Assembly: GCA_905182435.1 (NCBI GenBank)
Contig: CAJJBN010000006.1
Span: forward strand, 1 to 52,632
Length of the DNA: 52,632 nt
Reading direction: 5' to 3'
DNA from: Opitutaceae bacterium BACL24 MAG-120322-bin51
GTDB taxonomy: Bacteria; Verrucomicrobiota; Verrucomicrobiia; Opitutales; Coraliomargaritaceae
In this document: positions 1 to 9,331 of the stretch, in pieces
Layout of the letters: each line of letters opens with the position of its first letter
Numbering within the stretch: the stretch's first letter is position 1
Notes under the pieces: model-generated
Database searches by the model: none
Told to the model about the DNA's origin: nothing
Seen by the model: only the letters and a program-made list of their open reading frames with translations
Program-made: the position numbers and the translations under genes

Positions 1-2
1 GC

Positions 3-2039
3 AAGCGCGCTGAGCTGATCAAAGCGATGGGGGGCGGGCTGAGCACGCACCGTCGCTTACGTGATACCTTGCGGATTGCAGCGTTCGTGTTGCTGGTGCT
101 GGCGATGGCGCGGCCGGGCTATTCGCCCGAGAGGTTGTCAATTTCTAGGACGGGCAGAGATGTCGTCTTTGCGCTGGATGTCTCGCAAAGTATGTTGACT
201 GAAGATGTGGCACCTTCGCGCTTAGAAGTGGCGAAGCAAGCGGTGCGCGATGCGTTGAATACCTTTAGCAACGAGCGCGTCGGATTGGTGGTCTATGCGG
301 GCAGTGCCACTATCATGTGTCCGCTGACGTATGATTATGATTTCGTGCGCTATATGCTGGAGCAGACGCATACGCGGAGCGCGGATTTTGGTGGCACGAC
401 CTTGCAGTCGGCGGTCGAGAAGGTGGTGGATCAAGTGTTGATGGCGGATCGTGCTGGGGTGCAGGATCTGGTAGTGATGACGGATGGCGGCGATCATGGC
501 TCGCGGATGGATGAGGTCTCCGAACTGCTGCAGGAACATGGCGTGGATCTATTATTGTTGGGCATCGGTAATCGGAATCAGGGCTCGCCGATTCCGATTG
601 AGGATGCCGACGGTGTGCGCACCTTGATGCGCTCGAAAGATGGAATTATTTATACGCAACTGGATGACGCATCGCTACGCGCGCTAGCTGCGCAAAGCGC
701 GAATACCGAATATGTGTCCGTCGGCGATCGAGTGTTCGACCTCGGGCAGGTCTATCTAGACTATGTCGCCGGACGTGACGTTTCTGTTTCTGAGGCGGGT
801 GACGGCATCGTCGTCTATCAAGAAGGTGCACTATTTTTTATGATGCCTGCACTGCTGATGTTATTACTTTCGGAATGCTGGGGTGCGAACGGGTTGCGGT
901 TGGGGCAAGCCGGTGTGTTGCTTGCGGTGCTTTGCGTGGTGCCTAAAGAGGGCACCGCGGCGACGTCGCAATCACAGGTGCAATTTACAGCAGCGTCACA
1001 ACTGTATGCCGACGGATCGTTTGTAGAAGCAGAGTCGTTGTTTACAGAAATCGCGCTCTCGAGCGATGAGGCGACGATGACGCCGACTGACTTGGCCGCG
1101 GTACAACTGAATCGTGGGCTGTGTTTGATACAGCTCTCTCGTGCAGAAAGTGAAGTGTCGGCTGAGCTGGGCTTGAACTACGCGCAGCAGGCGCAGTTCG
1201 CGTTTCTAGCGGCGAAGCGCTATGCGCCGAGCATTGAGCGTCCAGGGATACGCTTGGAATCGACTGCGACCTGGGTGACCGAGTTACAAGTTCGGATCGC
1301 TGAAGAAGCAGAAGAGCAAAATGAGATGGAAGCACAGATGGAGCAGTTGCTGGATTTGTTGCAGGCCTTGCTCGAAGCTCAGCAGGATTTACGTCAGCAA
1401 GTGACTGATAGTGATGTGGATCGTCGCCATCCTAAACGTGCTAAAAATGCACCAGCACCGCCGCCAATTGAAGCGCCATCGGATGCGGGGGCGAATGCGC
1501 CGATCTTTGTGAATGCACAGCGAGCGTTGAAAGCTGAGGCTGCACGTCTCTATATCGAGATGCAAAAGTTGGATGCGACGATGAGTCCTCCCGGGCCCGA
1601 GGGGATGCCGCCGATGGAGAGCTTGTTGGCTGAACCTGTGAAGCTCATGGCAAAAGTGCCGGAGGCGATGGAGCGCGCTGCGAATTTACTTGAGAGTTGG
1701 AACGGTTGGCCGGCGGGGCGGACGGAACAGCAGATCGCGGAGCGATTGATCGAAGAGATTATGAGTCTGCTGGGGAATAGTTCTTCCGATGAATCGGATG
1801 GCGACGAGTGGGATGAAATGGATGAAGACGGGGAGTATGAATATTCGGACGAGATGGATGAGAGCATGATGAGCTCAATGCCGATGGAAGGCGATTTTGC
1901 CGCGGGGGGGGAGATGCAGGCCTTGCCAGTGCCTAACTATTCGGCCGAAGATATTTTGATGGAAGAGCAGGGCAGTCTTCAGTTTCGCCAACAACAACGT
2001 GCCAAGGCGAATGCCGGTAAAGTGGAGAAAGATTACTAA
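3..2039 (+). CDS. BatB/BatC-like VWA-TPR membrane protein (5' partial)
   Basis: The reading frame is open from base 3, before the first ATG at 27, so the gene almost certainly starts upstream of the window. Numbering from that ATG, a membrane segment at about 17-30 ending in ARPGY is the usual BatA/BatB stem. A von Willebrand A domain follows (about 45-230) with an intact MIDAS motif DVSQS at 51-55 and GGTT near 123. A second membrane segment lies near 268-285. The remainder holds a TPR-like stretch (LNRGLCLIQLSRAES), a charged helix and a very acidic, Met-rich tail. Known Bat operons place the VWA protein (BatB) and the TPR protein (BatC) in separate genes, so this looks like a B-C fusion. 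Bat proteins are linked to envelope stress or aerotolerance in Bacteroidetes and spirochaetes; that role is inferred here. Its stop overlaps the next start (TAATG). Confidence 0.85.
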   Translation, partial: KRAELIKAMGGGLSTHRRLRDTLRIAAFVLLVLAMARPGYSPERLSISRTGRDVVFALDVSQSMLTEDVAPSRLEVAKQAVRDALNTFSNERVGLVVYAGSATIMCPLTYDYDFVRYMLEQTHTRSADFGGTTLQSAVEKVVDQVLMADRAGVQDLVVMTDGGDHGSRMDEVSELLQEHGVDLLLLGIGNRNQGSPIPIEDADGVRTLMRSKDGIIYTQLDDASLRALAAQSANTEYVSVGDRVFDLGQVYLDYVAGRDVSVSEAGDGIVVYQEGALFFMMPALLMLLLSECWGANGLRLGQAGVLLAVLCVVPKEGTAATSQSQVQFTAASQLYADGSFVEAESLFTEIALSSDEATMTPTDLAAVQLNRGLCLIQLSRAESEVSAELGLNYAQQAQFAFLAAKRYAPSIERPGIRLESTATWVTELQVRIAEEAEEQNEMEAQMEQLLDLLQALLEAQQDLRQQVTDSDVDRRHPKRAKNAPAPPPIEAPSDAGANAPIFVNAQRALKAEAARLYIEMQKLDATMSPPGPEGMPPMESLLAEPVKLMAKVPEAMERAANLLESWNGWPAGRTEQQIAERLIEEIMSLLGNSSSDESDGDEWDEMDEDGEYEYSDEMDESMMSSMPMEGDFAAGGEMQALPVPNYSAEDILMEEQGSLQFRQQQRAKANAGKVEKDY

Positions 2040-4609
2040 TGCGCACGTTTATTTGGATATTACCGTTGTTAATGAATGTGCTTTTGAACGCTCAGAAGGT
2101 CGAGCCAGATGTATCTGCGGTTGAGTCTCCGGCAGTGACTGTCGAGGAGGTTCAGGCGGCTGAATTGGAATCTGTTTCAGTGGTTGTGGAGATGATCAAC
2201 CAGACTTGGTTTACGGATCGCACCGGCACAGCGGTGATTCATTTTGATGATTTGGTGGAGACTCCGGAGTCACTGCCGTCCGGCGTGAAAGGTCTGAGCT
2301 TTATTGATATAGAGGTGCGTGAGGCGTCGGATTCAAGATCAGACAAGTCGACCGTGATCATTCGATTTATACTGCGAGATACGGGGATTGTGACTTTTCC
2401 ATCACTCGATTTTTTCAGCGAGACGAAGCATTATCGGACGATTCCAGAACAACTAGCTGTGGGTTCTGTCGTTCGGACAGGGGCGATGTCAATCACGCTT
2501 AGCCCAGCAAAACGTCAGGTGTATGTCGGCGAGCCGTTGCGTATTGATGTGACGTGGAAATGCGATTTGGAGGCGGGCCGTTTGCAGGCGCTTAATTATT
2601 ATCCTCCGTTTTTTAATGATTCTACAGTCGAGATCGTCATCCCTCGGACTACGGAAGTTGAACAGCAACAGGTCGGGTTGCCGATTGGTGGGCGTCGTGT
2701 GATTGGCAAGCGCACATTAAATGAGGGGAATACGAAGGCGCTCGGCACGGTCGAGTTACCGCTCTACTTACGACTATCAGAGCCTGGGGTGTATACGTTG
2801 CCCGCGACGCGTTTGGAGTGTGCGTATTTGAATGATGGCAATCGGAACTTCGGGCAGTATGCGGCGCATTTTAATAACAGTCTGTTTGCTCCTGAAGAGT
2901 CCGATGCGCGTTACGAACGTTTCTCTGTGGAGACAGCTCCGATTGAAATCGAAGTGCTACCATTGCCTGCTGAAGGTCGGGCATCTAGTTTCAGTGGCTT
3001 ATTCGCCCCTGTGCGTGTGGAGGTCGCCGTGACGCCAGAAGCACTCAAGGTGGGGGAGTTGATGCAAGCGGAGTTGAAGGTCTTTGGCGATGCGCCGCAT
3101 GGGATGATCGACCTGCCGCGCTTGAGTCGCCAGCGTGGTTTACGTGGCCGTTTTTTAGTCGACGACGATTTGGGACGCACTTGGCGCACTGATGGCACTA
3201 CCTTCCGTTGTCGCTTGCGAGCGTTGACGACCGGCGTCGAAGCGTTTCCGTCGTTGCATATTCAGACGTTTAACCCTGCTACTGGTAAATATGAGATGCT
3301 CACGACTGAACCAGTTGCATTGAATGTGGCGCCGCAGGAGGGGCAGGAATTTATCGACCTGAAATCGTATAAAGGCGTGGGGGTCACTTTAAGTAATCAG
3401 TCAGAAGGGATCTGGCATAATCGGAAAGCAAATAGAATGAATGATCTAATCAATACTATCGTGGTGTGCTTGGCGTCATGGTTCTGGCTTTGGCTGTTAC
3501 TCGGGTTAGCCGGCTTCTTACTCATGCTGCCGATTGCACGAGAACGTCGTCGTCGCTCACTGGATGGGAAGTATCGTGCACGCGCTGAGTCGTATGCTGC
3601 ATTCCGGAAATTAGCAGAAAGCGATCCAGCGAAATGGCCCGCATTTTTGCAGTTTCTTGCCGTGAGTTTTGACTCCGAAGGTAAGGCTTGGACGGTGCGA
3701 GATTCCGAGCAAGCGTTGCAAGTGATCGGCGTGTCCCAAGAGGACACTGAATCGGTGCTTGCGCTACACCGAGAGGCTGATGAAGAGGACTACAGTGTTA
3801 AGCATCCGGAAGCTCAGTTGGGCGCGCTGAATGCTGTGGGTAAGCGTATTCTTGGTTTGCTGGGAAAGAGCGCCTTACTGCTATTATTGGGAATGAGCAG
3901 CTTACCGCAAACGGCGAAGGCATCGGATTGGTCGGCAGCGGAGCAACTGTTCGAACAGGCACTGGCTGCTCAAGCAGGTAGCGATGCGGCTGCGGCATTG
4001 TATGCGGAATCGGCACTGAAGTTTCAAGCAACAGCCGAGTCGGGTGAACGTCCTGGCATGGCATGGTATAATGCAGGTAACGCATGGTTCCAAACCGGGG
4101 CGCTGGGGCGTTCGATCGCGGCCTACCGTCAGGCGCGACACTTTCGGCCCTTTGATTCAATGTTAGCAGAGAATTTAGGCGCGGCACGTGCACTGGCACT
4201 CAACGATGTGCCCGAACAATCCGCATGGTGGCAGCAATGGCCAACGGTTTGGCTGAAGGCAGCATTACTCGTGCTTACGGTAATCTTCGGTATCTGCGTG
4301 CTAATGACACTTCGCTACCGTAAACGGATTGGATACATCGCCTGTTTGGCGATGTTGCTGCTTTGTTGTCTGAGCGCAGGGCTTTGGCTCGTGTCCGCGC
4401 AACTTTCTGGCCGTCAAGGCGTCGTCATTGTCGATTCCGTGTTAGCGCGCAAAGGTCCGAGCTATGCGTATGCCGCCGCTTTTTACGAGCCGTTGCATGA
4501 TGGGGTTGAGTTGACTGTGCAGGAAACTCGCAAGGAGTGGGTACTCGTGTCGCTCGTTGATGGCCGAGAGTGCTGGGTCCCATTGAGCCAAGTGCAGCTA
4601 ATCTACTGA
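2039..4609 (+). CDS. BatD-like protein fused to a BatE-like TPR/SH3 module
   Basis: An 856-residue protein whose ATG overlaps the stop of the VWA gene, implying translational coupling. It begins with a short hydrophobic export signal. The first ~460 residues resemble BatD: long beta-rich extracytoplasmic segments. A strong membrane helix at about 470-498 ends in RERRRR. A second signal-like hydrophobic stretch at about 605-625 is followed by a TPR region (AWYNAGNAWFQTGALGRSIAAYRQA), two membrane helices (about 738-790) and a C-terminal bacterial SH3-like domain (VLARKGPSYAYAAAF, ending WVPLSQVQLIY). That second half is what BatE normally is as a separate protein. The fused order BatD-BatE is the inference. 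The protein probably sits in the inner membrane and works with the VWA protein upstream. Function in this lineage is unproven. Confidence 0.8.
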   Translation: MRTFIWILPLLMNVLLNAQKVEPDVSAVESPAVTVEEVQAAELESVSVVVEMINQTWFTDRTGTAVIHFDDLVETPESLPSGVKGLSFIDIEVREASDSRSDKSTVIIRFILRDTGIVTFPSLDFFSETKHYRTIPEQLAVGSVVRTGAMSITLSPAKRQVYVGEPLRIDVTWKCDLEAGRLQALNYYPPFFNDSTVEIVIPRTTEVEQQQVGLPIGGRRVIGKRTLNEGNTKALGTVELPLYLRLSEPGVYTLPATRLECAYLNDGNRNFGQYAAHFNNSLFAPEESDARYERFSVETAPIEIEVLPLPAEGRASSFSGLFAPVRVEVAVTPEALKVGELMQAELKVFGDAPHGMIDLPRLSRQRGLRGRFLVDDDLGRTWRTDGTTFRCRLRALTTGVEAFPSLHIQTFNPATGKYEMLTTEPVALNVAPQEGQEFIDLKSYKGVGVTLSNQSEGIWHNRKANRMNDLINTIVVCLASWFWLWLLLGLAGFLLMLPIARERRRRSLDGKYRARAESYAAFRKLAESDPAKWPAFLQFLAVSFDSEGKAWTVRDSEQALQVIGVSQEDTESVLALHREADEEDYSVKHPEAQLGALNAVGKRILGLLGKSALLLLLGMSSLPQTAKASDWSAAEQLFEQALAAQAGSDAAAALYAESALKFQATAESGERPGMAWYNAGNAWFQTGALGRSIAAYRQARHFRPFDSMLAENLGAARALALNDVPEQSAWWQQWPTVWLKAALLVLTVIFGICVLMTLRYRKRIGYIACLAMLLLCCLSAGLWLVSAQLSGRQGVVIVDSVLARKGPSYAYAAAFYEPLHDGVELTVQETRKEWVLVSLVDGRECWVPLSQVQLIY

Positions 4610-4759
4610 ACGCTTGTGGCGTGCAGAGTTCAACCGCGTGCTCAAGTCCCAGTGAACATATAATTGAGCAGCCATTTGAGTGAATGCTCCCAAGGTATTT
4701 TACGTATAAATCATTCCATGTGAGTTGTCTCATCCCAGTGTAAAGCTGATAGTTATTAC

Positions 4760-5346
4760 ATGGTTCGTAAATTAAGCTTTATTAATTATAAGGGCGGAGT
4801 CGGGAAAACGTCGTTAGTGGTAAATCTTGCCGCGTCTTTGGCTGAAGCAGGGCAGCGTGTACTGTTAGTCGATTTGGACGCGCAATCGAATTCGAGTATC
4901 TGGCTAATGCGCTTGGAACGGTGGAATCCGTTGAATACGTCTGATACGGGGCATATTTACTCAATTTTTGAACCTGGCGTCTGTCGCTTACGCGATTGTG
5001 TCACCCGCGATGTCGTCCGTGACAAGGTGCGAGCTTTCGCGTGTCGGGCATGCAACCACTTGCGCAAATTCGCGGCGTCATCTTTAACGCAATTAAGAGT
5101 AACATGGATATTGAGGTGCCTAAGATGCGTATGCAGTTCCGCATCAACCAATTTAAAAATCAGGGTAAGGTCGCAAAGGATGCGCATATCTTTGATTCAC
5201 AAATTCGAGATGCGATTATCGTGCGACGAGCAGTGACACTTGGACTGCCTGTGAATCTAATCAGTAGTATAGGCAATGAAGCTTCGGTGCGCGATGATTA
5301 TCGTGGTGTTGCTCAGGAAGTTCTAGCAGCCCCTAACTTAAATTAA
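4760..5346 (+). pseudogene. ParA/MinD-type ATPase gene with internal deletion
   Basis: The first frame (from 4760) encodes a clear ParA N-terminus: deviant Walker A KGGVGKTSLV followed by LLVDLDAQSNSS. It breaks down after VVRDK (about 5023). From about 5029 a different frame encodes the C-terminal part, starting SFRVSGMQPLAQIRGVIFNA and ending near 5346. ParA-like proteins are usually about 250-270 residues. Here the two parts total only about 195, and the middle with the Walker B / IDCPP region is absent, so roughly 70-90 codons are missing with a net frame change. The simplest reading is a deletion that inactivated the gene. An assembly collapse is the alternative. The intact downstream gene may once have been its partner. 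Confidence 0.75.
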
Positions 5347-5355
5347 ATACTGATC

Positions 5356-6309
5356 ATGACACAGGCGACACCAGTAAAATATTCAGCCGAAGAGTGGGAA
5401 TACTTCCGTAAACGCTTTTTTAACTCGATGCTAAACGATACTCAGGTTGCCGCTTTGGGGCAGAATGTAGGAGTCTCTTGGCCGTTTAAAGGCAGTGATG
5501 AAACGCCCGCAAAATATATCGAATTCGACTTTGTAGAACTTCAGTCAGTACCAGGATTGATTGGCAAAAAGACACGTATTAAAAAGTTAATGGATATCTT
5601 GCGCGAGACCTTGGCTTTCGACGATCCATTTTCTGATATGGTGAAAACGGTTGATGCTGAGAGTGCCAAGGATGATGCCTTTGAGCGTATTTTGGCGAAG
5701 TTGGAAATCCCAAGTAACTATCCAGCGGCGTTGATTCATTTTCCACCTGAAACTGAGGAGCTACTGAAAGCGGAAGGTATTGAAACGCTGATTCAAACGA
5801 TTCAGTTCGTCCAGAACTTGGCGCGCACTGTCGTGATTGGTGGCGACCTAAAGTCCTTCCTTAATGGTCTGGCGCACACTGATATGGCGAGTATCGTAAA
5901 GTACTTGCCGTATCGCCGCAATGAAGGTGGCCTGTACTTGGCTGAGGCAGTCGGGTTGATAGCTCGTGACTTGGAAGAACCCGTTCAGCTTGAATTGTTG
6001 TGTCAAGCTGGAGTCGCTCTGACGGATGATGAAGAGGGATTACGCAAACGCGCCAGCCAAGAGGCTTTCGATGCGGCACTAAAAACTGCGCTGGGGCGCT
6101 TTGATGCGCTGTGCATTTGGTTTACTGAAGAGGCTGCTGACCTTGAGCTAATTTGCGCTACTAGTGGTTCGGTGGAGCGTTACTTCATGTCAATTAATGA
6201 ACCGCGACTTGAGCGCGTAGCCGTCACATTGGCTCGAGCTAAGTTTGAAAACACTGAAACTGAGGGTCGTGGCTTATTTGGTAAAATATCAGGTTTGTTT
6301 GGACGTTGA
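5356..6309 (+). CDS. conserved hypothetical protein, 317 aa, downstream of the ParA remnant
   Basis: A clean 317-residue reading frame starting 10 bases after the broken ParA gene on the same strand. I do not recognise a family. It is a soluble-looking, mixed-charge protein without signal peptide or membrane helix. Trp-rich segments (EEWEYFRK, VSWPFKG) lie in the first 50 residues, a predicted all-helical middle follows, and the end is basic/Gly-rich (GRGLFGKISGLFGR) and could be amphipathic. Cohesive codon use and length suggest a real gene. Adjacency to a ParA-type ATPase suggests a former two-gene unit for positioning or segregation, but that is only context. Confidence 0.65.
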   Translation: MTQATPVKYSAEEWEYFRKRFFNSMLNDTQVAALGQNVGVSWPFKGSDETPAKYIEFDFVELQSVPGLIGKKTRIKKLMDILRETLAFDDPFSDMVKTVDAESAKDDAFERILAKLEIPSNYPAALIHFPPETEELLKAEGIETLIQTIQFVQNLARTVVIGGDLKSFLNGLAHTDMASIVKYLPYRRNEGGLYLAEAVGLIARDLEEPVQLELLCQAGVALTDDEEGLRKRASQEAFDAALKTALGRFDALCIWFTEEAADLELICATSGSVERYFMSINEPRLERVAVTLARAKFENTETEGRGLFGKISGLFGR

Positions 6310-6384
6310 ATACGCTTTACCGTAAGTCCCTGAGTCTGAGGCGGCTGATTATTTGACCCACAAGCTTGTCTAGCCTCTTAGCTG

Positions 6385-7788
6385 TTACGCGCTGTGAATG
6401 GCGTTGCCATCGACAGCAAGTGCGGCCTCTTTAATCGCTTCGCTTACAGTTGGGTGGGCGTGGACGGTACGGGCCAAGTCTTCAGCACTGCCGCCATATT
6501 CCATATGAGCCACTGCCGAAGCGATGAGCTCGGAAGCACCTTTGCCGATCAGTTGAACGCCGAGGATACGATCGGTCTTTTTGTCAGCGATGACTTTGGC
6601 AAAGCCGTCAGTTGCATCAGTCGCGATGGCGCGACCATTACCTGCAAAGTTGAACTTCCCAACTTTGGTTTCGTAGCCCTGTGCCTTTGCATCGGTATCT
6701 CCGAGGCCGACGCTGGCGATTTCGGGATCAGTGTAGATAACATTGGGGATCACGTCGTAGTTAACATGGCCCGCTTGCCCAGCGATGCATTCAACACAGG
6801 CGACAGCTTCTTCCTCGGCCTTGTGTGCCAGCATCGGCCCTGGAATCACGTCGCCAATCGCATAGACGCCAGTTGCAGAGGTTTGATAATGCGCGTCCAC
6901 CACGATTCGGCCTTTGTCGTCGGTTGTGATGCCGGCAGCCTCGAGGCCAAGACCATCAGTGAAGGGCTTACGACCTACTGCAACGAGTACCTTTTCCACT
7001 TCGAACTCGATCACTTTGCCGGCTTTTTCGGCAGTCAAAATTTGCTTACCCTTGGACTTCTTTATACCGGTGACCTTAGTCTTGAGGTGGAAGTTGAGGC
7101 CTTGCTTTTTGAATAGACGTTCAGCCATTTTAGAAACGTCTTTATCGAAGGTAGGTGCAATGACTGGGAGAAATTCAATCACGTTGACCTCTGCGCCGAG
7201 GCGCGCCCAGACCGAACCGAGTTCTAGGCCGATCGCACCCGCGCCAACCACTGCGAGTTGCTTGGGTACCTTTTCGAAGGCAATGGCTTCAGTGCTGCTG
7301 ACGACGGTCTCGCCGTCATATTTAAGGAAAGGCAGTTCGATCGAAGCAGAGCCGGTTGCAATGATGATGTGCTTGCCGTTGAGAACCGTGTCTTCGCCAG
7401 TGGCACGCACGCGCACTTTGCTGTCGCCTTCCAAAATGCCGAGGCCATTAAAGACTTTGATCTTGTTGGTCTTCATCAAATGCTGAATGCCGCCGCAAAG
7501 TTGAGCGACGGTTTTGTCTTTCTTCGCCATCAATTGCTCGATACTGATCGAGAGGTTGGTCAAATCGATGCCGTGTGCCGCTGCGCCATGGCCAACGAAG
7601 TGAAACATCTCGGACGAGTGTAGTAGCGCCTTGCTCGGGATACAGCCGACGTTGAGACAAGTGCCGCCGAGCGTCTTGCTTTTCTCGATGAGTGCGGTTT
7701 TGAGGCCGAGTTGTGCGCCGCGAATGGCTGCTACGTAGCCGCCAGGGCCAGAGCCGATAATGACGAGATCGAAAGTATTTTCAGACAT
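6385..7788 (-). CDS. lpdA: dihydrolipoyl dehydrogenase (E3)
   Basis: A 467-residue pyridine nucleotide-disulfide oxidoreductase of normal family length. It has the N-terminal FAD motif [10 protein letters not shown], the redox-active disulfide [13 protein letters not shown], a second nucleotide-binding [10 protein letters not shown], the second FAD motif ending AIGDV, and the C-terminal HAHPTVSEA motif with the catalytic His-Glu dyad. It reoxidises the dihydrolipoyl arm of the E2 subunit, reducing NAD+. It is the last gene of the odhA-odhB-lpdA operon, 174 bp after odhB, a gap filled by repeats and a long palindrome. No Shine-Dalgarno is visible before the ATG. The same E3 could also serve other 2-oxoacid dehydrogenases. 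Confidence 0.96.
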   Translation of the reverse strand: MSENTFDLVIIGSGPGGYVAAIRGAQLGLKTALIEKSKTLGGTCLNVGCIPSKALLHSSEMFHFVGHGAAAHGIDLTNLSISIEQLMAKKDKTVAQLCGGIQHLMKTNKIKVFNGLGILEGDSKVRVRATGEDTVLNGKHIIIATGSASIELPFLKYDGETVVSSTEAIAFEKVPKQLAVVGAGAIGLELGSVWARLGAEVNVIEFLPVIAPTFDKDVSKMAERLFKKQGLNFHLKTKVTGIKKSKGKQILTAEKAGKVIEFEVEKVLVAVGRKPFTDGLGLEAAGITTDDKGRIVVDAHYQTSATGVYAIGDVIPGPMLAHKAEEEAVACVECIAGQAGHVNYDVIPNVIYTDPEIASVGLGDTDAKAQGYETKVGKFNFAGNGRAIATDATDGFAKVIADKKTDRILGVQLIGKGASELIASAVAHMEYGGSAEDLARTVHAHPTVSEAIKEAALAVDGNAIHSA

Positions 7789-7936
7789 GAGAAGAGTGGG
7801 AAATTCGGCTGCGCCGAGTGCGAAGGTGGAAAAGTTTAAAGGTGGAAAGCTTAAAAAGTGAGAAGGTGGAAAAGTTTAAAGGTGCGAAGGTTGAACTGTC
7901 AGACTTTCACACATTCCTACCTTTAAACTTTCCCAC
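7789..7936. repeat. AAAGTTTAAAGGTG-type leader repeat before lpdA
   Basis: A 23-bp sequence is repeated exactly at 7822-7844 and 7862-7884 (period 40), containing AAAAGTTTAAAGGTG. A 13-bp inverted copy of its core lies at 7919-7931. A short palindrome TCGGCTGCGCCGA is at 7805-7817, and the same 13 bp recurs upstream of odhB. On the coding strand the leader is therefore poor in G and rich in C, U and A. Confidence 0.8.
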
Positions 7937-7962
7937 TTCGGGATCTAGCCGCGCTAGCGCGG

Positions 7963-7974
<12 letters not shown>
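7937..7974. repeat. perfect 38-bp palindrome over the odhB stop codon
   Basis: The 19-nt arms 7937-7955 and 7956-7974 are exact reverse complements with no loop. The inner part reads CTAGCCGCGCTAGCGCGGC. The odhB stop codon (7963-7965) and its last four codons lie within it. It could fold as a strong hairpin in the odhB-lpdA transcript, but no U-tract follows, so it is not a classical terminator. Confidence 0.9.
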
Positions 7975-9261
<1,287 letters not shown>

Positions 9262-9331
9262 AATATGAGTGAGGTATTTTTGAAAGTTGTAAGTTTGAAG
9301 ATCGGCTGCGCCGAGTTGGAAGTTTGAAGCG
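9262..9331. repeat. AAGTTTGAAG repeat with TCGGCTGCGCCGA palindrome, odhA-odhB gap
   Basis: Two near-identical AAGTTTGAAG words (around 9290 and 9319) flank the 13-bp palindrome TCGGCTGCGCCGA at 9302-9314, identical to the copy before lpdA. The element fills the space between odhA and odhB. Confidence 0.7.
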
